Of a stretch of DNA of 47,238 nt, positions 16,397 through 25,930 are shown in pieces; the first letter of the stretch is position 1; the number at the start of each line of letters is the position of its first letter. Origin of the DNA: Pseudomonadota bacterium (GTDB lineage: Bacteria; Pseudomonadota; Gammaproteobacteria; Pseudomonadales; Oleiphilaceae). The position numbers and the translations under genes are program-made. Location: assembly GCA_023430625.1 (NCBI GenBank), contig JAEZAA010000083.1:1-47238 (forward strand), in the 5' to 3' direction. The notes beneath the pieces are model-generated. The model made no database searches. It saw only the letters and a program-made list of their open reading frames with translations, and was not told where the DNA came from.

Positions 16397-17743
16397 ATGG
16401 CAATGATCGCAACGGACAAACTGACCATCGTGGTCGGGCTCGGGAAGACCGGGCTGTCCTGCGCGCGCTTTTTGGCGCGCCAGGGCGTTCCGTTTGCCGT
16501 GGTCGATACCCGCGACAACCCGCCTGGCCTGACGGAACTCACCGCGGAGTTTCCGGCGATCGACGTGCGTCTGGGCGCACTCGATGGTGATTTCCTGGCA
16601 CAGGCCGACCAGTTGATCGTGAGTCCGGGCCTCAGCATTGCATCGCCCGCCATCGAGCAGGCGCGAGCCGCCGGCGTGGCCATTCGCGGCGATATCGACT
16701 TGTTTCACCAGTATGCGCGGGCGCCGATCGTTGCCATTACCGGCTCCAACGGGAAGAGCACCGTGACCACGCTGGTGGCCGATATGGCCCGCGATGCCGG
16801 GCGTCGCGTCGCGGTAGGCGGCAACCTGGGCACGCCGGCACTGGATTTGCTGGCCGATGAGGTTGAACTCTACGTGCTGGAGTTGTCCAGCTTCCAGTTG
16901 GAAACAACGTCGGAGCTCGGCGCACTGGCCGCAACCGTGCTCAACGTCAGCGAAGACCACATGGATCGTTACCCCAGCTTGCATGCCTATTACCTGGCCA
17001 AGCACCGGATCTTTCAGAACTGCACCTACGCCATCGTGAACAAGGATGAGGCACTGAGCGTCCCCTTGGTGCGCGAAGGCATGCGGGTCATCGCGTTTGC
17101 CACCAAAAGTCCAGCCTATATGCAGGATTTTGGTCTGCTGGAACGTGATGGCGAGCTGCATCTGGCGCTGGGGTTCAAGCCTTTGATGCCCGTGCGCGAG
17201 TTGAAAATCGCCGGTCGCCACAACTACAGCAATGCGCTCGCCGCCCTGGCGCTGGGCCAGGCGGCGGACCTGCCCCTGGAATCCATGCTGGCGACCCTGC
17301 ACCGCTTTGCGGGCTTGCCCCACCGTTGCCAGTGGGTCGCTGACAAAGAGGGCGTGCGCTATATCGACGATTCCAAGGGCACCAATGTGGGAGCGACCTT
17401 GGCCGCCATTCGCGGCTTGGGCGAAACCGGTGCTGGCCGTCTTGTGCTGATCGCTGGTGGCGATGGCAAGGGCGCCGATTTTTCACCGCTGCGCGAGCCA
17501 CTTCAACGCTGGGCCCGGGCGGTGATGTTGATAGGGCGTGATGCGCCGTTGCTTCGTGAGACCCTGGCAGGGGCCGTGACCCTGGAAGACGCCGCATCCA
17601 TGATAGACGCGGTGCGCCGGGCGGCGGCACTGGCGCAGCCGGGAGATCTGGTCTTGCTATCGCCGGCCTGTGCCAGCCTGGATATGTTTCGCAACTATGA
17701 AGACCGTGGACACCAGTTTGCACAAGCGGTGAGGGCCTTATGA
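16397..17743 (+). CDS. murD: UDP-MurNAc-L-alanine:D-glutamate ligase MurD
   Basis: MurD adds D-glutamate to UDP-MurNAc-L-Ala. The 448-residue protein starts with a nucleotide-binding fold (IVVGLGKTGLSCARFLA). It carries the ATP loop GSNGKST at 116-122, the substrate strand LELSSFQLE, NVSEDHMDRY and the C-terminal DDSKGTNVGATLAAI. A second in-frame ATG (M3) is an equally possible start. It overlaps ftsW by 4 bases (ATGA). Confidence 0.95.
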   Translation: MAMIATDKLTIVVGLGKTGLSCARFLARQGVPFAVVDTRDNPPGLTELTAEFPAIDVRLGALDGDFLAQADQLIVSPGLSIASPAIEQARAAGVAIRGDIDLFHQYARAPIVAITGSNGKSTVTTLVADMARDAGRRVAVGGNLGTPALDLLADEVELYVLELSSFQLETTSELGALAATVLNVSEDHMDRYPSLHAYYLAKHRIFQNCTYAIVNKDEALSVPLVREGMRVIAFATKSPAYMQDFGLLERDGELHLALGFKPLMPVRELKIAGRHNYSNALAALALGQAADLPLESMLATLHRFAGLPHRCQWVADKEGVRYIDDSKGTNVGATLAAIRGLGETGAGRLVLIAGGDGKGADFSPLREPLQRWARAVMLIGRDAPLLRETLAGAVTLEDAASMIDAVRRAAALAQPGDLVLLSPACASLDMFRNYEDRGHQFAQAVRAL

Positions 17744-18909
17744 GCAGCATCGCCGAGCAATTGCGCCTGGATATGAAGCAGCCCCTGCGGCTGAAGGTGG
17801 ACCTGTGGCTGCTGGGTACCGCGACGGCCCTGCTGACCATCGGCTTCATCATGATTGCGTCGTCTTCGATGCAGGTTGCCGATTCCTGGAACGACAACCC
17901 GTTCTATTTCGTGCTGCGCCATGGCCTGTATCTGGTCCTGGCGCTGATCGCGGCCTTTGCCGTGTTCAACGTGCCGATCTCCTGGTGGGAACGCAATGGC
18001 TGGCTGTTGCTGGCGCTGTCGCTGCTGGCGCTCCTCGTGGTGCTGGTGCCGGGCATCGGGCGCACCGTAAACGGCAGTACCCGCTGGATCGGTGCCGGCC
18101 CCATCAACATTCAGCCTTCGGAAGTGGCCAAGGTTCTGCTGGTGGCCTACGTGGCCGGCTATCTGGTGCGGCGTCTGGATGAGGTGCGCACCTCCTGGTG
18201 GGGGTTCGTGAAGCCCATTGCGGTGGTGATGGTGGCCTCTTTCCTGCTGCTGATGGAGCCGGATTTCGGTGCCGTGGTGGTGACCCTGGCGGCGGTGGTC
18301 GGCGTGATCTTCTTGAGCGGCGTACGGGTTCGTCACTTCCTGGTGCTGATTTTTGCCTGTTTGGCATCGGTGGCGCTGCTGGCCGTGTCCCAGCCTTACC
18401 GCTTGAAGCGTCTGACCGCCTATACGGATCCCTGGGCCGACCAGTTCAACACCGGTTATCAGTTGACCCAGGCGTTGATTGCATTTGGTCGGGGCGAGTG
18501 GACCGGGGTAGGCCTGGGCAACAGCATTCAGAAACTGTTTTACCTGCCGGAAGCCCACACCGATTTCCTGTTCGCCATCATCGGTGAGGAGTTCGGCCTG
18601 CTGGGAACCCTGACGGTGATCGGCCTGTTTGCCCTGTTTGTCGCCCGCGCCCTGTTGGTGGCCCGTCGGGCGGAGCAGCAGGGCAAGTTGTTCGGTGCCT
18701 ATTTCGCCTATGGCCTGGCGCTACTGGTGGGCTGTCAGACGGTTATCAACCTGGGTGTGAACACTGGTTTGCTGCCAACCAAAGGCCTGACGCTGCCCTT
18801 TATCAGTTACGGCGGAAGCAGCCTGATCATGAGCTGCGTGATCCTGGCGCTGTTGTTGCGAATCGATCTGGAAACGAACCTCGCACAAGCGCAGGAGGCG
18901 CGGTCATGA
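17740..18909 (+). CDS. ftsW: Septal peptidoglycan glycosyltransferase FtsW
   Basis: FtsW is the SEDS-family polymerase that builds septal glycan strands from lipid II in partnership with FtsI. The 389-residue protein has about ten membrane helices. SEDS signatures visible are NGSTRWIGAGPINIQPSEVAK, the long periplasmic loop with AYTDPWADQFNTGYQLTQ, GQ/GNSIQKLFYLPEAHTDF and GLTLPFISYGGSSL near the end. It overlaps both murD and murG by 4 bases, so it is embedded in the coupled chain. Confidence 0.96.
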   Translation: MSSIAEQLRLDMKQPLRLKVDLWLLGTATALLTIGFIMIASSSMQVADSWNDNPFYFVLRHGLYLVLALIAAFAVFNVPISWWERNGWLLLALSLLALLVVLVPGIGRTVNGSTRWIGAGPINIQPSEVAKVLLVAYVAGYLVRRLDEVRTSWWGFVKPIAVVMVASFLLLMEPDFGAVVVTLAAVVGVIFLSGVRVRHFLVLIFACLASVALLAVSQPYRLKRLTAYTDPWADQFNTGYQLTQALIAFGRGEWTGVGLGNSIQKLFYLPEAHTDFLFAIIGEEFGLLGTLTVIGLFALFVARALLVARRAEQQGKLFGAYFAYGLALLVGCQTVINLGVNTGLLPTKGLTLPFISYGGSSLIMSCVILALLLRIDLETNLAQAQEARS

Positions 18910-19997
18910 GCGGCGCCCGTCCGAAAACCTTTTTGGTCATGGCCGGTGGTACTGGCGGCCATGTGTTTCCGGCGCTGGCGTGCGCGCGGGCCTTGCAGGC
19001 GCAGGGCTTCAATGTGCATTGGCTGGGTTCGGAACGTGGCATGGAGCGTGAGCTGGTCGGTCGCGCCGGGTTGCCCATGTCGCTGATCTCGGTGGAAGGC
19101 CTGCGTGGCAAGGGCAAGCTGGCCCTGTTGGGCGCGCCATTCAAGCTGAGCCTTGCGATTGCCCAGGCGTTGGCGGTGGTGAGTAAAGTGCAGCCGGATT
19201 GTGTGTTGGGTATGGGCGGCTTCGCCACGGGACCTGGCGGCTTCGCGGCCTGGTTATTGCGTCGCCCCCTGGTGATCCACGAGCAGAATGCAATTGCCGG
19301 CTACACGAACCGTATCCTGGCGAAGTTCGCCAGCGTCGTGCTGGAGGCATTTCCGGGTTCCTTCGGGGGCGGTGTGGCGGCCCATTGCACCGGTAACCCT
19401 GTGCGCGAGGACATCGCCGCGTTGGAAGAGCCGGCTGTACGGATGGCCCGGCGCCAGGGACGCGTGCGGTTGCTGGTCTTGGGTGGCAGCCGTGGTGCTG
19501 CCGCCATCAACGAGACGGTGCCGCAGGCACTGGCGCTGCTGCCCGAGGCTGAGCGTCCTGAGGTGATCCATCAGGCTGGCCAGGGATTGTATGAGAAGAC
19601 GCTGCGGGCGTATGAAACGGCGGGTGTGTCTGGTGACGTGCGGCCATTCATTGATGACATGAAGGCGGTATACGAGCAGGCGGACCTGGTGGTGTGTCGC
19701 GCAGGCGCCTTGACGCTGGCGGAGCTCTGCTGCGCTGGACTGGGTGCGGTGCTGATTCCTTATCCCCATGCGGTGGATGACCACCAGACCGCGAACGCCC
19801 GCTATCTGGCGGAAAATCAGGCGGCCATCTTGATGCCGCAGACCGAACTGAGCCCCGAGGCCCTGGCGGCCACGCTGGGCGACTTGCTGGCGGATCGTCA
19901 GCGTTTGATATCCATGGCGCAAGCTGCCCGGCGGCTGGCCCAACCTGCGGCGACTCGCGTCGTGGTACAAGAATGTTTGGAGGCAATCGATGGCTGA
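18906..19997 (+). CDS. murG: UDP-GlcNAc:lipid I N-acetylglucosaminyltransferase MurG
   Basis: MurG adds GlcNAc to lipid I to form lipid II on the cytoplasmic membrane face. The 363-residue GT28 enzyme has the N-terminal glycine-rich loop MAGGTGGHVFPALA (12-25) and the HEQNAIAGYTNR lipid I binding segment. In the C-terminal half LVLGGSRGA, VVCRAGALTLAEL and PYPHAVDDHQTANA bind UDP-GlcNAc. It overlaps ftsW by 4 and murC by 8 bases. Confidence 0.96.
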   Translation: MSGARPKTFLVMAGGTGGHVFPALACARALQAQGFNVHWLGSERGMERELVGRAGLPMSLISVEGLRGKGKLALLGAPFKLSLAIAQALAVVSKVQPDCVLGMGGFATGPGGFAAWLLRRPLVIHEQNAIAGYTNRILAKFASVVLEAFPGSFGGGVAAHCTGNPVREDIAALEEPAVRMARRQGRVRLLVLGGSRGAAAINETVPQALALLPEAERPEVIHQAGQGLYEKTLRAYETAGVSGDVRPFIDDMKAVYEQADLVVCRAGALTLAELCCAGLGAVLIPYPHAVDDHQTANARYLAENQAAILMPQTELSPEALAATLGDLLADRQRLISMAQAARRLAQPAATRVVVQECLEAIDG

Positions 19998-21459
19998 TAC
20001 AGCCACGTTGAAAGGGCTGAGCCCGGTCAAGAACCTGATCTGCGACGTGCCGGAGATGCGCCGCATTCGCCGGATTCACTTCGTTGGAATCGGTGGTTCG
20101 GGCATGTGCGGCATCGCCGAGGTTCTGCTGAACCAGGGCTACCAGATATCCGGCTCCGACCTGAAGCCGTCTGCGGTGACGGAACGGCTGCGCCAGCTGG
20201 GTGCCACCATCCTGATCGGGCATACCGCGGACAATAGCCGAGATGCGGACGTGGTCGTGGTCTCCAGTGCTGTAACGTCGGACAACCCGGAAGTGGCCAG
20301 TGCCCGCGAGCGCCGGGTGCCGGTGGTACCACGGGCGGAAATGCTGGCGGAGATCATGCGCTATCGGCATGGCATCGCCGTGGCCGGCACCCATGGCAAG
20401 ACCACCACCACCAGCCTCATTGCATCCTTGCTGGCGGAAGGCGACCTCGACCCCACGTTTGTGATTGGCGGACGTTTGAACAGTGCGGGCACCAACGCCA
20501 AGCTCGGCGCCTCGCGCTTTCTGGTTGCCGAAGCGGACGAAAGCGATGCGTCGTTTCTGCACTTGACGCCGATGGTGTCCATCGTGACCAACATCGATGT
20601 GGACCACATGCACACCTACGGAGGGGATTTCGGCCGTCTCAAGCAGACCTTTATCGACTTCCTCCACAACCTGCCGTTCTACGGCATGGCCGTCATGTGC
20701 GTGGATGATCCCGGTGTGCGGGAGGTGATTCCTTCCATCAGCCGCCAGGTTGTGACCTACGGCATCGATAACCCCGCCGACTACATGGCGGAACAGATCG
20801 TCCAGAGCGGCATGACCATGACTTTTCGGGTGAAGCGTCCGGCTGGGTTTGCGGATCTGAATATCCGGTTGAATATCCCCGGCCGCCACAACGTGCTGAA
20901 TGCGCTGGCGGCCATTGCGGTGGCAACCGATGAAGGCATCTCCGACGAGGCCATTGTGGCGGGAATGGAGAAGTTTCAGGGTGTCGGCCGCCGCTTTCAG
21001 GTGTACGGCGAGTTCGCGACCGGTCGCGGCAACGTCATGCTGGTGGACGATTACGGCCATCATCCGCGGGAAGTGGCTGCGGTCGTGCGTGCAGTGCGCG
21101 ATGGCTGGCCCGGACGGCGTCTGGTGACGGTGTTCCAGCCCCACCGCTACAGCCGCACCAGCGAGTTGTATGAGGATTTCGTTCAGGTTCTGTCTGACGT
21201 GGACGTCTTGCTGCTGCTGGATGTCTATCCGGCGGGTGAGAAGCCGATTCCTGGCGCGGACGGTCGTTCCCTGTGCCGGAGCATCCGGTTACGTGCCACG
21301 GTCGATCCGGTGTTTCTGGAGCGCGGGCAGGATGTGGAGCAGGTGTTGGCGAAGATTCTGCAGGATGGCGACATCCTGTTGTTGCAGGGAGCGGGTGATA
21401 TTGGTGCCGTTGCGGCACGACTGGCGGACAACCAGCTGAACTTGCGAGAGTTCGTGTAA
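19990..21459 (+). CDS. murC: UDP-MurNAc:L-alanine ligase MurC
   Basis: MurC begins stem-peptide synthesis by adding L-Ala to UDP-MurNAc. The 489-residue ligase has the Rossmann start IHFVGIGGSGMCGIAEVL, the ATP loop GTHGKTTTT at 133-141, ADESDASFLHL and NIDVDHM. The C-terminal domain contains VDDYGHHPREVAA and FQPHRYSRT. The order murG-murC-ddl-ftsQ is the same as in E. coli. No murB is present between murC and ddl. Confidence 0.96.
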   Translation: MADTATLKGLSPVKNLICDVPEMRRIRRIHFVGIGGSGMCGIAEVLLNQGYQISGSDLKPSAVTERLRQLGATILIGHTADNSRDADVVVVSSAVTSDNPEVASARERRVPVVPRAEMLAEIMRYRHGIAVAGTHGKTTTTSLIASLLAEGDLDPTFVIGGRLNSAGTNAKLGASRFLVAEADESDASFLHLTPMVSIVTNIDVDHMHTYGGDFGRLKQTFIDFLHNLPFYGMAVMCVDDPGVREVIPSISRQVVTYGIDNPADYMAEQIVQSGMTMTFRVKRPAGFADLNIRLNIPGRHNVLNALAAIAVATDEGISDEAIVAGMEKFQGVGRRFQVYGEFATGRGNVMLVDDYGHHPREVAAVVRAVRDGWPGRRLVTVFQPHRYSRTSELYEDFVQVLSDVDVLLLLDVYPAGEKPIPGADGRSLCRSIRLRATVDPVFLERGQDVEQVLAKILQDGDILLLQGAGDIGAVAARLADNQLNLREFV

Positions 21460-21524
21460 GCCGGCGTACGCGGAGTGAACAGCTCCGGCCGGAGAAACAG
21501 AGTCTGAAGGTTACGAGTGATTCC

Positions 21525-22454
21525 GTGAAACAAGCAGCAATGAATGACAAGTTTGGACGGGTGGCGGTGCTGATGGGGGGCTTTTCCTCCGAGCGCGACG
21601 TCTCGTTGAATAGCGGCCAAGCCGTGCTGGAGGCATTGTGCCGCCAGGGCGTTGACGCCGTGAAGCTGGATCCGAAGGTGGACGGGCTGCAGAGCCTGTT
21701 CGAGGGTCAGTTTGACCGGGCCTTTATCGTGCTGCACGGACGGGGCGGGGAAGACGGCTCCATGCAGGGCTTTCTGGAAACCCTGGGACTGCCTTATACC
21801 GGCAGCGGCGTCATGGCTTCGGCGATCGGCATGGACAAGTTGCGGACCAAGCTGATCTGGCAATCGGCTGGACTGCCCACGCCGAACTTCCGGATCCTGC
21901 GCCAGGCGGAGCTCAGCCAGGCACTGCTGGATGAAATCGGCCCGGCGGTGATGGTCAAGCCGGCCCATGAGGGTTCGAGCATTGGCATGCGTCGGGCTGA
22001 CAGCCTGGAGCAGTTGCGGGAGGCGCTGACCGAAGCCCAACGCTACGACGATCTGGTTTTCGCCGAGCAGTGGATTGAAGGCCAGGAGTACACCATCAGC
22101 TTCTTGAATGGTCGTGCGTTGCCGGTGATCGGTCTGAAAACGGACCAGGCGTTTTACGACTACGAAGCCAAGTACATTCGCAACGATACCCAATACCTGT
22201 TACCCAGCGGGCTCGGTGCGGAGGAAGAAAAACAGCTGCAGGCTCTGGCGCTGAAGGCCTTCGATTTCGTAGGATGCCGCGGCTGGGGACGGGTGGATGT
22301 CATGCGTGATGGCCAGGGGCGTTTTTGGCTGCTGGAAGTGAACACGGTTCCGGGTATGACGGACCACAGTCTGGTGCCGATGGCGGCCAAGGCCGCGGGC
22401 ATCGACTTTGACAGTCTGGTTGTTCAGATCCTTGAACAAACTTTGAACAAATAA
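21525..22454 (+). CDS. ddl: D-alanine-D-alanine ligase
   Basis: Ddl joins two D-alanines with ATP, supplying the dipeptide used by MurF. The 309-residue ATP-grasp protein has VLMGGFSSERDVSLNSG at the start and HGRGGEDGSMQGFLE. MVKPAHEGSSIGM contributes to ATP binding, and EVNTVPGMTDHSLVPMAA forms the metal and D-Ala site. The start is uncertain: GTG at 21525 or ATG at 21540, neither with a strong ribosome site. The 65-base gap to murC contains a 12-base palindrome CTCCGGCCGGAG (21483-21494). Confidence 0.94.
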   Translation: MKQAAMNDKFGRVAVLMGGFSSERDVSLNSGQAVLEALCRQGVDAVKLDPKVDGLQSLFEGQFDRAFIVLHGRGGEDGSMQGFLETLGLPYTGSGVMASAIGMDKLRTKLIWQSAGLPTPNFRILRQAELSQALLDEIGPAVMVKPAHEGSSIGMRRADSLEQLREALTEAQRYDDLVFAEQWIEGQEYTISFLNGRALPVIGLKTDQAFYDYEAKYIRNDTQYLLPSGLGAEEEKQLQALALKAFDFVGCRGWGRVDVMRDGQGRFWLLEVNTVPGMTDHSLVPMAAKAAGIDFDSLVVQILEQTLNK

Positions 22455-22489
22455 GAAGAAGTCGGACCAGCGAATTCAGGAGAATGGGC

Positions 22490-23326
22490 ATGGGTGTGGA
22501 ACTGCGGAATCGGGAGGGGCGTAATCGCGCGAAGCGCGGTGCAACGCCTGCGCGTCCGGTGCCCGCGCGCGCCTTGTTTGCCCTGCCGAACGTCGGCCCG
22601 TTTATGGTGCGCCTCAAGGGCGTGCCCTGGCGCGGCGTTGGCCTTGCACTCCTGGTGCTCGCATTGCTAGTGGTGCTGGTGCAGGGAATGAACACGGCGC
22701 TGCAACGCCTGGATCGCAATGTGGGCGTGATCGAGATCAGCGGAACGTTCGACAACCTGACCCAGGACGCGTTGCAGGAGCAACTGGTGTATCTGACCGA
22801 CGAAAGCTTTTTCGCGGTGGACCTGGAAGAGGCACAACGGCGCCTGGCCTCTCTGCCTTGGGTGGAGTCATCGAGGGTGCAGCGGGTTTGGCCGAACAAG
22901 TTGCACTTCTGGGTCGAAGAGCGCGAACCGATCGCACTGTGGGGCGAAACCGGCTTGTTGAGCCGCACCGGCGAGGTGTTCGAACCAGGTGATCGGAGCG
23001 CGTACGCGCATCTGCCGGCGCTGAATGGTCCCGAGGGGAGCCAGGAGTCGGTCTGGTTGAACTACGTGCGCTGGAGCCAGGAGTTTGCACCGCTCGGGCT
23101 GCAGGTGGCCGGCATCTATCTGGCGCCCCGGGGAGCCTGGGAGCTGACCATGCAGGGCGGCATTCTAATCAAGTTGGGGCGCGACGACCTTCATGGCAAG
23201 ATGGCGCGCCTGCAGAAGATCTTTCGGGCGCAATTGCAGGACAAGATTCCCGAAATCGAGATTTTGGATGTGCGCTATGCCAATGGCCTGGCGGTACGTT
23301 GGAAAGAACAGACCAATAATGGCTAA
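22490..23326 (+). CDS. ftsQ: Cell division protein FtsQ
   Basis: FtsQ is the bitopic divisome scaffold that binds FtsB/FtsL. The protein is 278 residues from the start chosen here. AGGAG at 22478-22482 leaves 7 bases to ATG 22490 but only one base to the ATG at 22484, so 22490 is preferred. A basic cytoplasmic tail precedes one membrane helix (about residues 47-66). The POTRA domain starts at VGVIEISGTFDNLTQDAL. The beta domain contains LPWVESSRVQRVWPNKLHFWVEEREPIALW, the most conserved family stretch. It lies between ddl and ftsA. Confidence 0.94.
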   Translation: MGVELRNREGRNRAKRGATPARPVPARALFALPNVGPFMVRLKGVPWRGVGLALLVLALLVVLVQGMNTALQRLDRNVGVIEISGTFDNLTQDALQEQLVYLTDESFFAVDLEEAQRRLASLPWVESSRVQRVWPNKLHFWVEEREPIALWGETGLLSRTGEVFEPGDRSAYAHLPALNGPEGSQESVWLNYVRWSQEFAPLGLQVAGIYLAPRGAWELTMQGGILIKLGRDDLHGKMARLQKIFRAQLQDKIPEIEILDVRYANGLAVRWKEQTNNG

Positions 23327-23349
23327 ACAATTTTAAGTGGAACAAGCTT

Positions 23350-24609
23350 GTGGCGACGTGGAAAAACGTGGGAGTTAGCAAGCACTTGGGTGACAAGATG
23401 ATTGTTGGATTGGATATCGGAACGTCCAAGGTTGTGGCGATTGTCGGACAGAAGACCGCGGACGGCCAGATCGAGATCGTGGGCATTGGCTCCCATCCGT
23501 CGCGGGGGCTGAAGCGTGGTGTTGTGGTCAATATCGAAGTGACCGTGCAGGCCATTCAACGGGCCATCGAGGAAGCCGAGCTGATGGCGGGCTGCCAGAT
23601 CCATTCCGTGTATGCCGGAATTGCGGGCAGCCACATCCGCAGCATGAACTCCCACGGCATCGTCGCGATCCGTGAGCGGGAAGTGGTGCAGGCCGATCTC
23701 GACCGGGTGCTGGATGCGGCCCAGGCGGTTGCGATCCCGGCGGATCAGAAAGTGCTGCACGTGATTCCTCAGGAATACGTGATCGACAACCAGGAAGGCA
23801 TCAAGGAGCCGCTGGGGATGTCGGGAGTGCGCCTGGAAGCGAAAGTGCATCTGGTGACCTGTGCGGTCAATGCCTACCAGAACATCGAAAAGTGCGTGAA
23901 GCGCTGTGGCCTGGATGTGGACGACATCATTCTCGAGCAGCTCGCGTCCAGTTATGCGGTGCTGACGGATGATGAGAAAGAACTCGGCGTTTGCCTGGTG
24001 GACGTGGGCGGCGGTACGACGGACATCGCAATTTTCACTGGCGGCTCCATTCGCCACACGGCGGTGATCCCCATTGCGGGTGACCAGGTGACCAACGACA
24101 TTGCGATGGCGTTGCGTACACCGACCCAGAATGCCGAGGAAATCAAGATCAAGTATGCCTGCGCATTGACCCAGTTGGCTGGCGCCGATGAAACCATCAA
24201 GGTGCCTAGCGTGGGTGACCGTCCATCACGGGATCTGTCGCGCCAGGCGCTGGCGGAAGTGGTCGAGCCCCGCTACGAGGAGCTGTTTACGCTGGTGCAG
24301 TCCGAGCTGCGTCGCAGCGGCTTCGAGGATTTGGTGGCGGCGGGCATTGTGCTCACGGGCGGCACGTCCCGCATGGAAGGTGTGGTGGAACTGGCGGAGG
24401 AAATTTTCCATATGCCGGTACGGTTGGCGGTACCCCAAGGGATGACGGGGCTGGCCGATGTCGTGAATAACCCGATGTACTCCACCGGTGTTGGTCTGCT
24501 GGTGTACGGCTTTAAGCAACAAGAGTTGGGACGGGCGCACCCGTCCCGCCATGAAGAATCCGGAAACGTCTTGGAGCGATTCAAGAACTGGTTTAAGGGC
24601 AATTTCTAA
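23350..24609 (+). CDS. ftsA: Cell division protein FtsA
   Basis: FtsA is the actin-like ATPase that tethers FtsZ filaments to the membrane. The 419-residue sequence closely resembles pseudomonad FtsA. It has MIVGLDIGTSKVVAIVG (phosphate 1), VDVGGGTTDIAIFTGG (phosphate 2) and AGIVLTGGTSRMEG (adenosine). The C-terminus LERFKNWFKGNF is the amphipathic membrane-targeting helix. The start is GTG at 23350; an in-frame ATG at 23398 would remove 16 residues that related FtsA proteins partly have. A small hairpin and 61 bases separate it from ftsZ. Confidence 0.96.
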   Translation: MATWKNVGVSKHLGDKMIVGLDIGTSKVVAIVGQKTADGQIEIVGIGSHPSRGLKRGVVVNIEVTVQAIQRAIEEAELMAGCQIHSVYAGIAGSHIRSMNSHGIVAIREREVVQADLDRVLDAAQAVAIPADQKVLHVIPQEYVIDNQEGIKEPLGMSGVRLEAKVHLVTCAVNAYQNIEKCVKRCGLDVDDIILEQLASSYAVLTDDEKELGVCLVDVGGGTTDIAIFTGGSIRHTAVIPIAGDQVTNDIAMALRTPTQNAEEIKIKYACALTQLAGADETIKVPSVGDRPSRDLSRQALAEVVEPRYEELFTLVQSELRRSGFEDLVAAGIVLTGGTSRMEGVVELAEEIFHMPVRLAVPQGMTGLADVVNNPMYSTGVGLLVYGFKQQELGRAHPSRHEESGNVLERFKNWFKGNF

Positions 24610-24614
24610 TCAGA

Positions 24615-24631
24615 GTTGCATTCAGTGCAAC
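24615..24631 (+). other. Small hairpin between ftsA and ftsZ
   Basis: GTTGCA (24615-24620) and TGCAAC (24626-24631) pair around a 5-base loop, just after the ftsA stop. There is no T-run, so it is not a terminator. It could be a processing or stability element that raises ftsZ expression relative to ftsA. Confidence 0.4.
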
Positions 24632-24670
24632 CACCTGTTCAGCGTAGTTTAAAACAAAGGAGAAGGGGCG

Positions 24671-25828
24671 ATGTTCGAGTTAGTTGATAATCTTCCGCAA
24701 AATGCCGTTATCAAAGTCATCGGTGTGGGCGGCGGCGGCGGTAACGCCGTGCGTCACATGCTAACCAGCTCAGTCGACGGTGTTGATTTCATCTGTGCCA
24801 ATACCGACGCGCAAGCGTTGATGGAATTGGATGCAAAGGCCGTTATCCAGCTGGGTGGCAATATCACCAAGGGCCTGGGTGCCGGCGCCAATCCAGAAGT
24901 GGGTCGTCAGGCGGCCATTGAGGATCGCGAGCGTATCGCGGAAATGCTCAAGGGCGCCGACATGGTGTTCATTACCGCCGGTATGGGTGGTGGCACCGGT
25001 ACGGGCGCGGCACCTATCGTGGCCGAGATCGCCAAGGACCTGGGCATCCTGACGGTGGCGGTGGTGACCAAGCCTTTCCCGTTCGAAGGTGCCAAGCGTA
25101 TGAAGATCGCGGACGCGGGCCTGAAAGAGCTGGGGCAGCATGTCGATTCCCTGATCACCATTCCGAACGAAAAACTGCTGTCGGTCATGGGCAAGAACAC
25201 CAGCTTGCTGGATGCCTTCGCGGCGGCCAATGACGTGTTGCTGGGCGCGGTGCAGGGCATTGCCGACCTGATCATTCGTCCGGGTATGATCAACGTCGAC
25301 TTCGCCGACGTGAAAACCGTTATGTCGGAAATGGGCATGGCCATGATGGGTACTGGCGTCGGTCGCGGCGAAAACCGTGCACGCGAAGCGGCCGAGGCGG
25401 CGATCCGCAGCCCGCTGCTGGAAGACGTCAACCTGCAAGGCGCGCGCGGCATCCTGGTCAACATCACGGCCGGTATGGATCTGTCTCTGGGTGAGTTCTC
25501 CGAAGTGGGCAGCACCGTGGAGGAATTTGCTTCCGACGCGGCCACGGTCGTGGTTGGTACGGTAATCGATCCGGAGATGAAAGACGAAATCAAGGTCACC
25601 GTGGTTGCGACCGGTCTTGGCTACATCGGTGAGCGTCCCATGAAAGTAGTGGATAATACCAAAGCGATTGACGGCACGACCGACTACAATCAATTGGACC
25701 GTCCGGCCGTGCTGCGTAAGCGGACTCTTTCGGCGGGTAGCGCAGCTCTCGACCGCAAGGCCGTCGGCCATGAGCAGAGCGTTGACTATCTGGATATTCC
25801 GGCGTTTCTGCGTCGTCAGGCCGACTAA
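24671..25828 (+). CDS. ftsZ: Cell division protein FtsZ
   Basis: FtsZ is the tubulin-like GTPase that forms the Z-ring. The 385-residue protein has the GTP signature GMGGGTGTGAAPIVA, the N-terminal IGVGGGGGNAV loop and the T7 loop NVDFADVKTVM that completes the catalytic site. A variable linker is followed by the C-terminal FtsA/ZipA-binding peptide DYLDIPAFLRRQAD. A strong ribosome site (AAGGAGAAGG) precedes ATG 24671. A terminator follows at 25854-25892, closing the dcw cluster. Confidence 0.98.
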   Translation: MFELVDNLPQNAVIKVIGVGGGGGNAVRHMLTSSVDGVDFICANTDAQALMELDAKAVIQLGGNITKGLGAGANPEVGRQAAIEDRERIAEMLKGADMVFITAGMGGGTGTGAAPIVAEIAKDLGILTVAVVTKPFPFEGAKRMKIADAGLKELGQHVDSLITIPNEKLLSVMGKNTSLLDAFAAANDVLLGAVQGIADLIIRPGMINVDFADVKTVMSEMGMAMMGTGVGRGENRAREAAEAAIRSPLLEDVNLQGARGILVNITAGMDLSLGEFSEVGSTVEEFASDAATVVVGTVIDPEMKDEIKVTVVATGLGYIGERPMKVVDNTKAIDGTTDYNQLDRPAVLRKRTLSAGSAALDRKAVGHEQSVDYLDIPAFLRRQAD

Positions 25829-25853
25829 GCCAGTCGCGTCGGCGACGAAAATG

Positions 25854-25892
25854 GTGCCCGGTGGTAAGTTTTGTTATCATTGGGCACTTTTT
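25854..25892 (+). terminator. Strong intrinsic terminator after ftsZ
   Basis: GTGCCCGGTGGTAA (25854-25867) pairs over 14 bases (three G-T wobbles) with TTATCATTGGGCAC (25874-25887). The loop is 6 bases and five T follow. It separates the dcw cluster from lpxC, whose start is only 38 bases downstream. Confidence 0.85.
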
Positions 25893-25930
25893 GTCCATAA
25901 TTGGTTGAGCGACAGCGGTATACATCGACG

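Noticed and set aside
15303..16412. 369-codon minus-strand frame opposite mraY
   Set aside because: His/Gln/Asp-rich translation is the known mirror image of membrane protein codons; mraY is certain.
19648..21144. 498-codon open frame on the minus strand opposite murC
   Set aside because: It is a shadow of murC in GC-rich coding DNA; the translation is rich in His, Arg and Gln, has no recognisable domain, and murC is certain.
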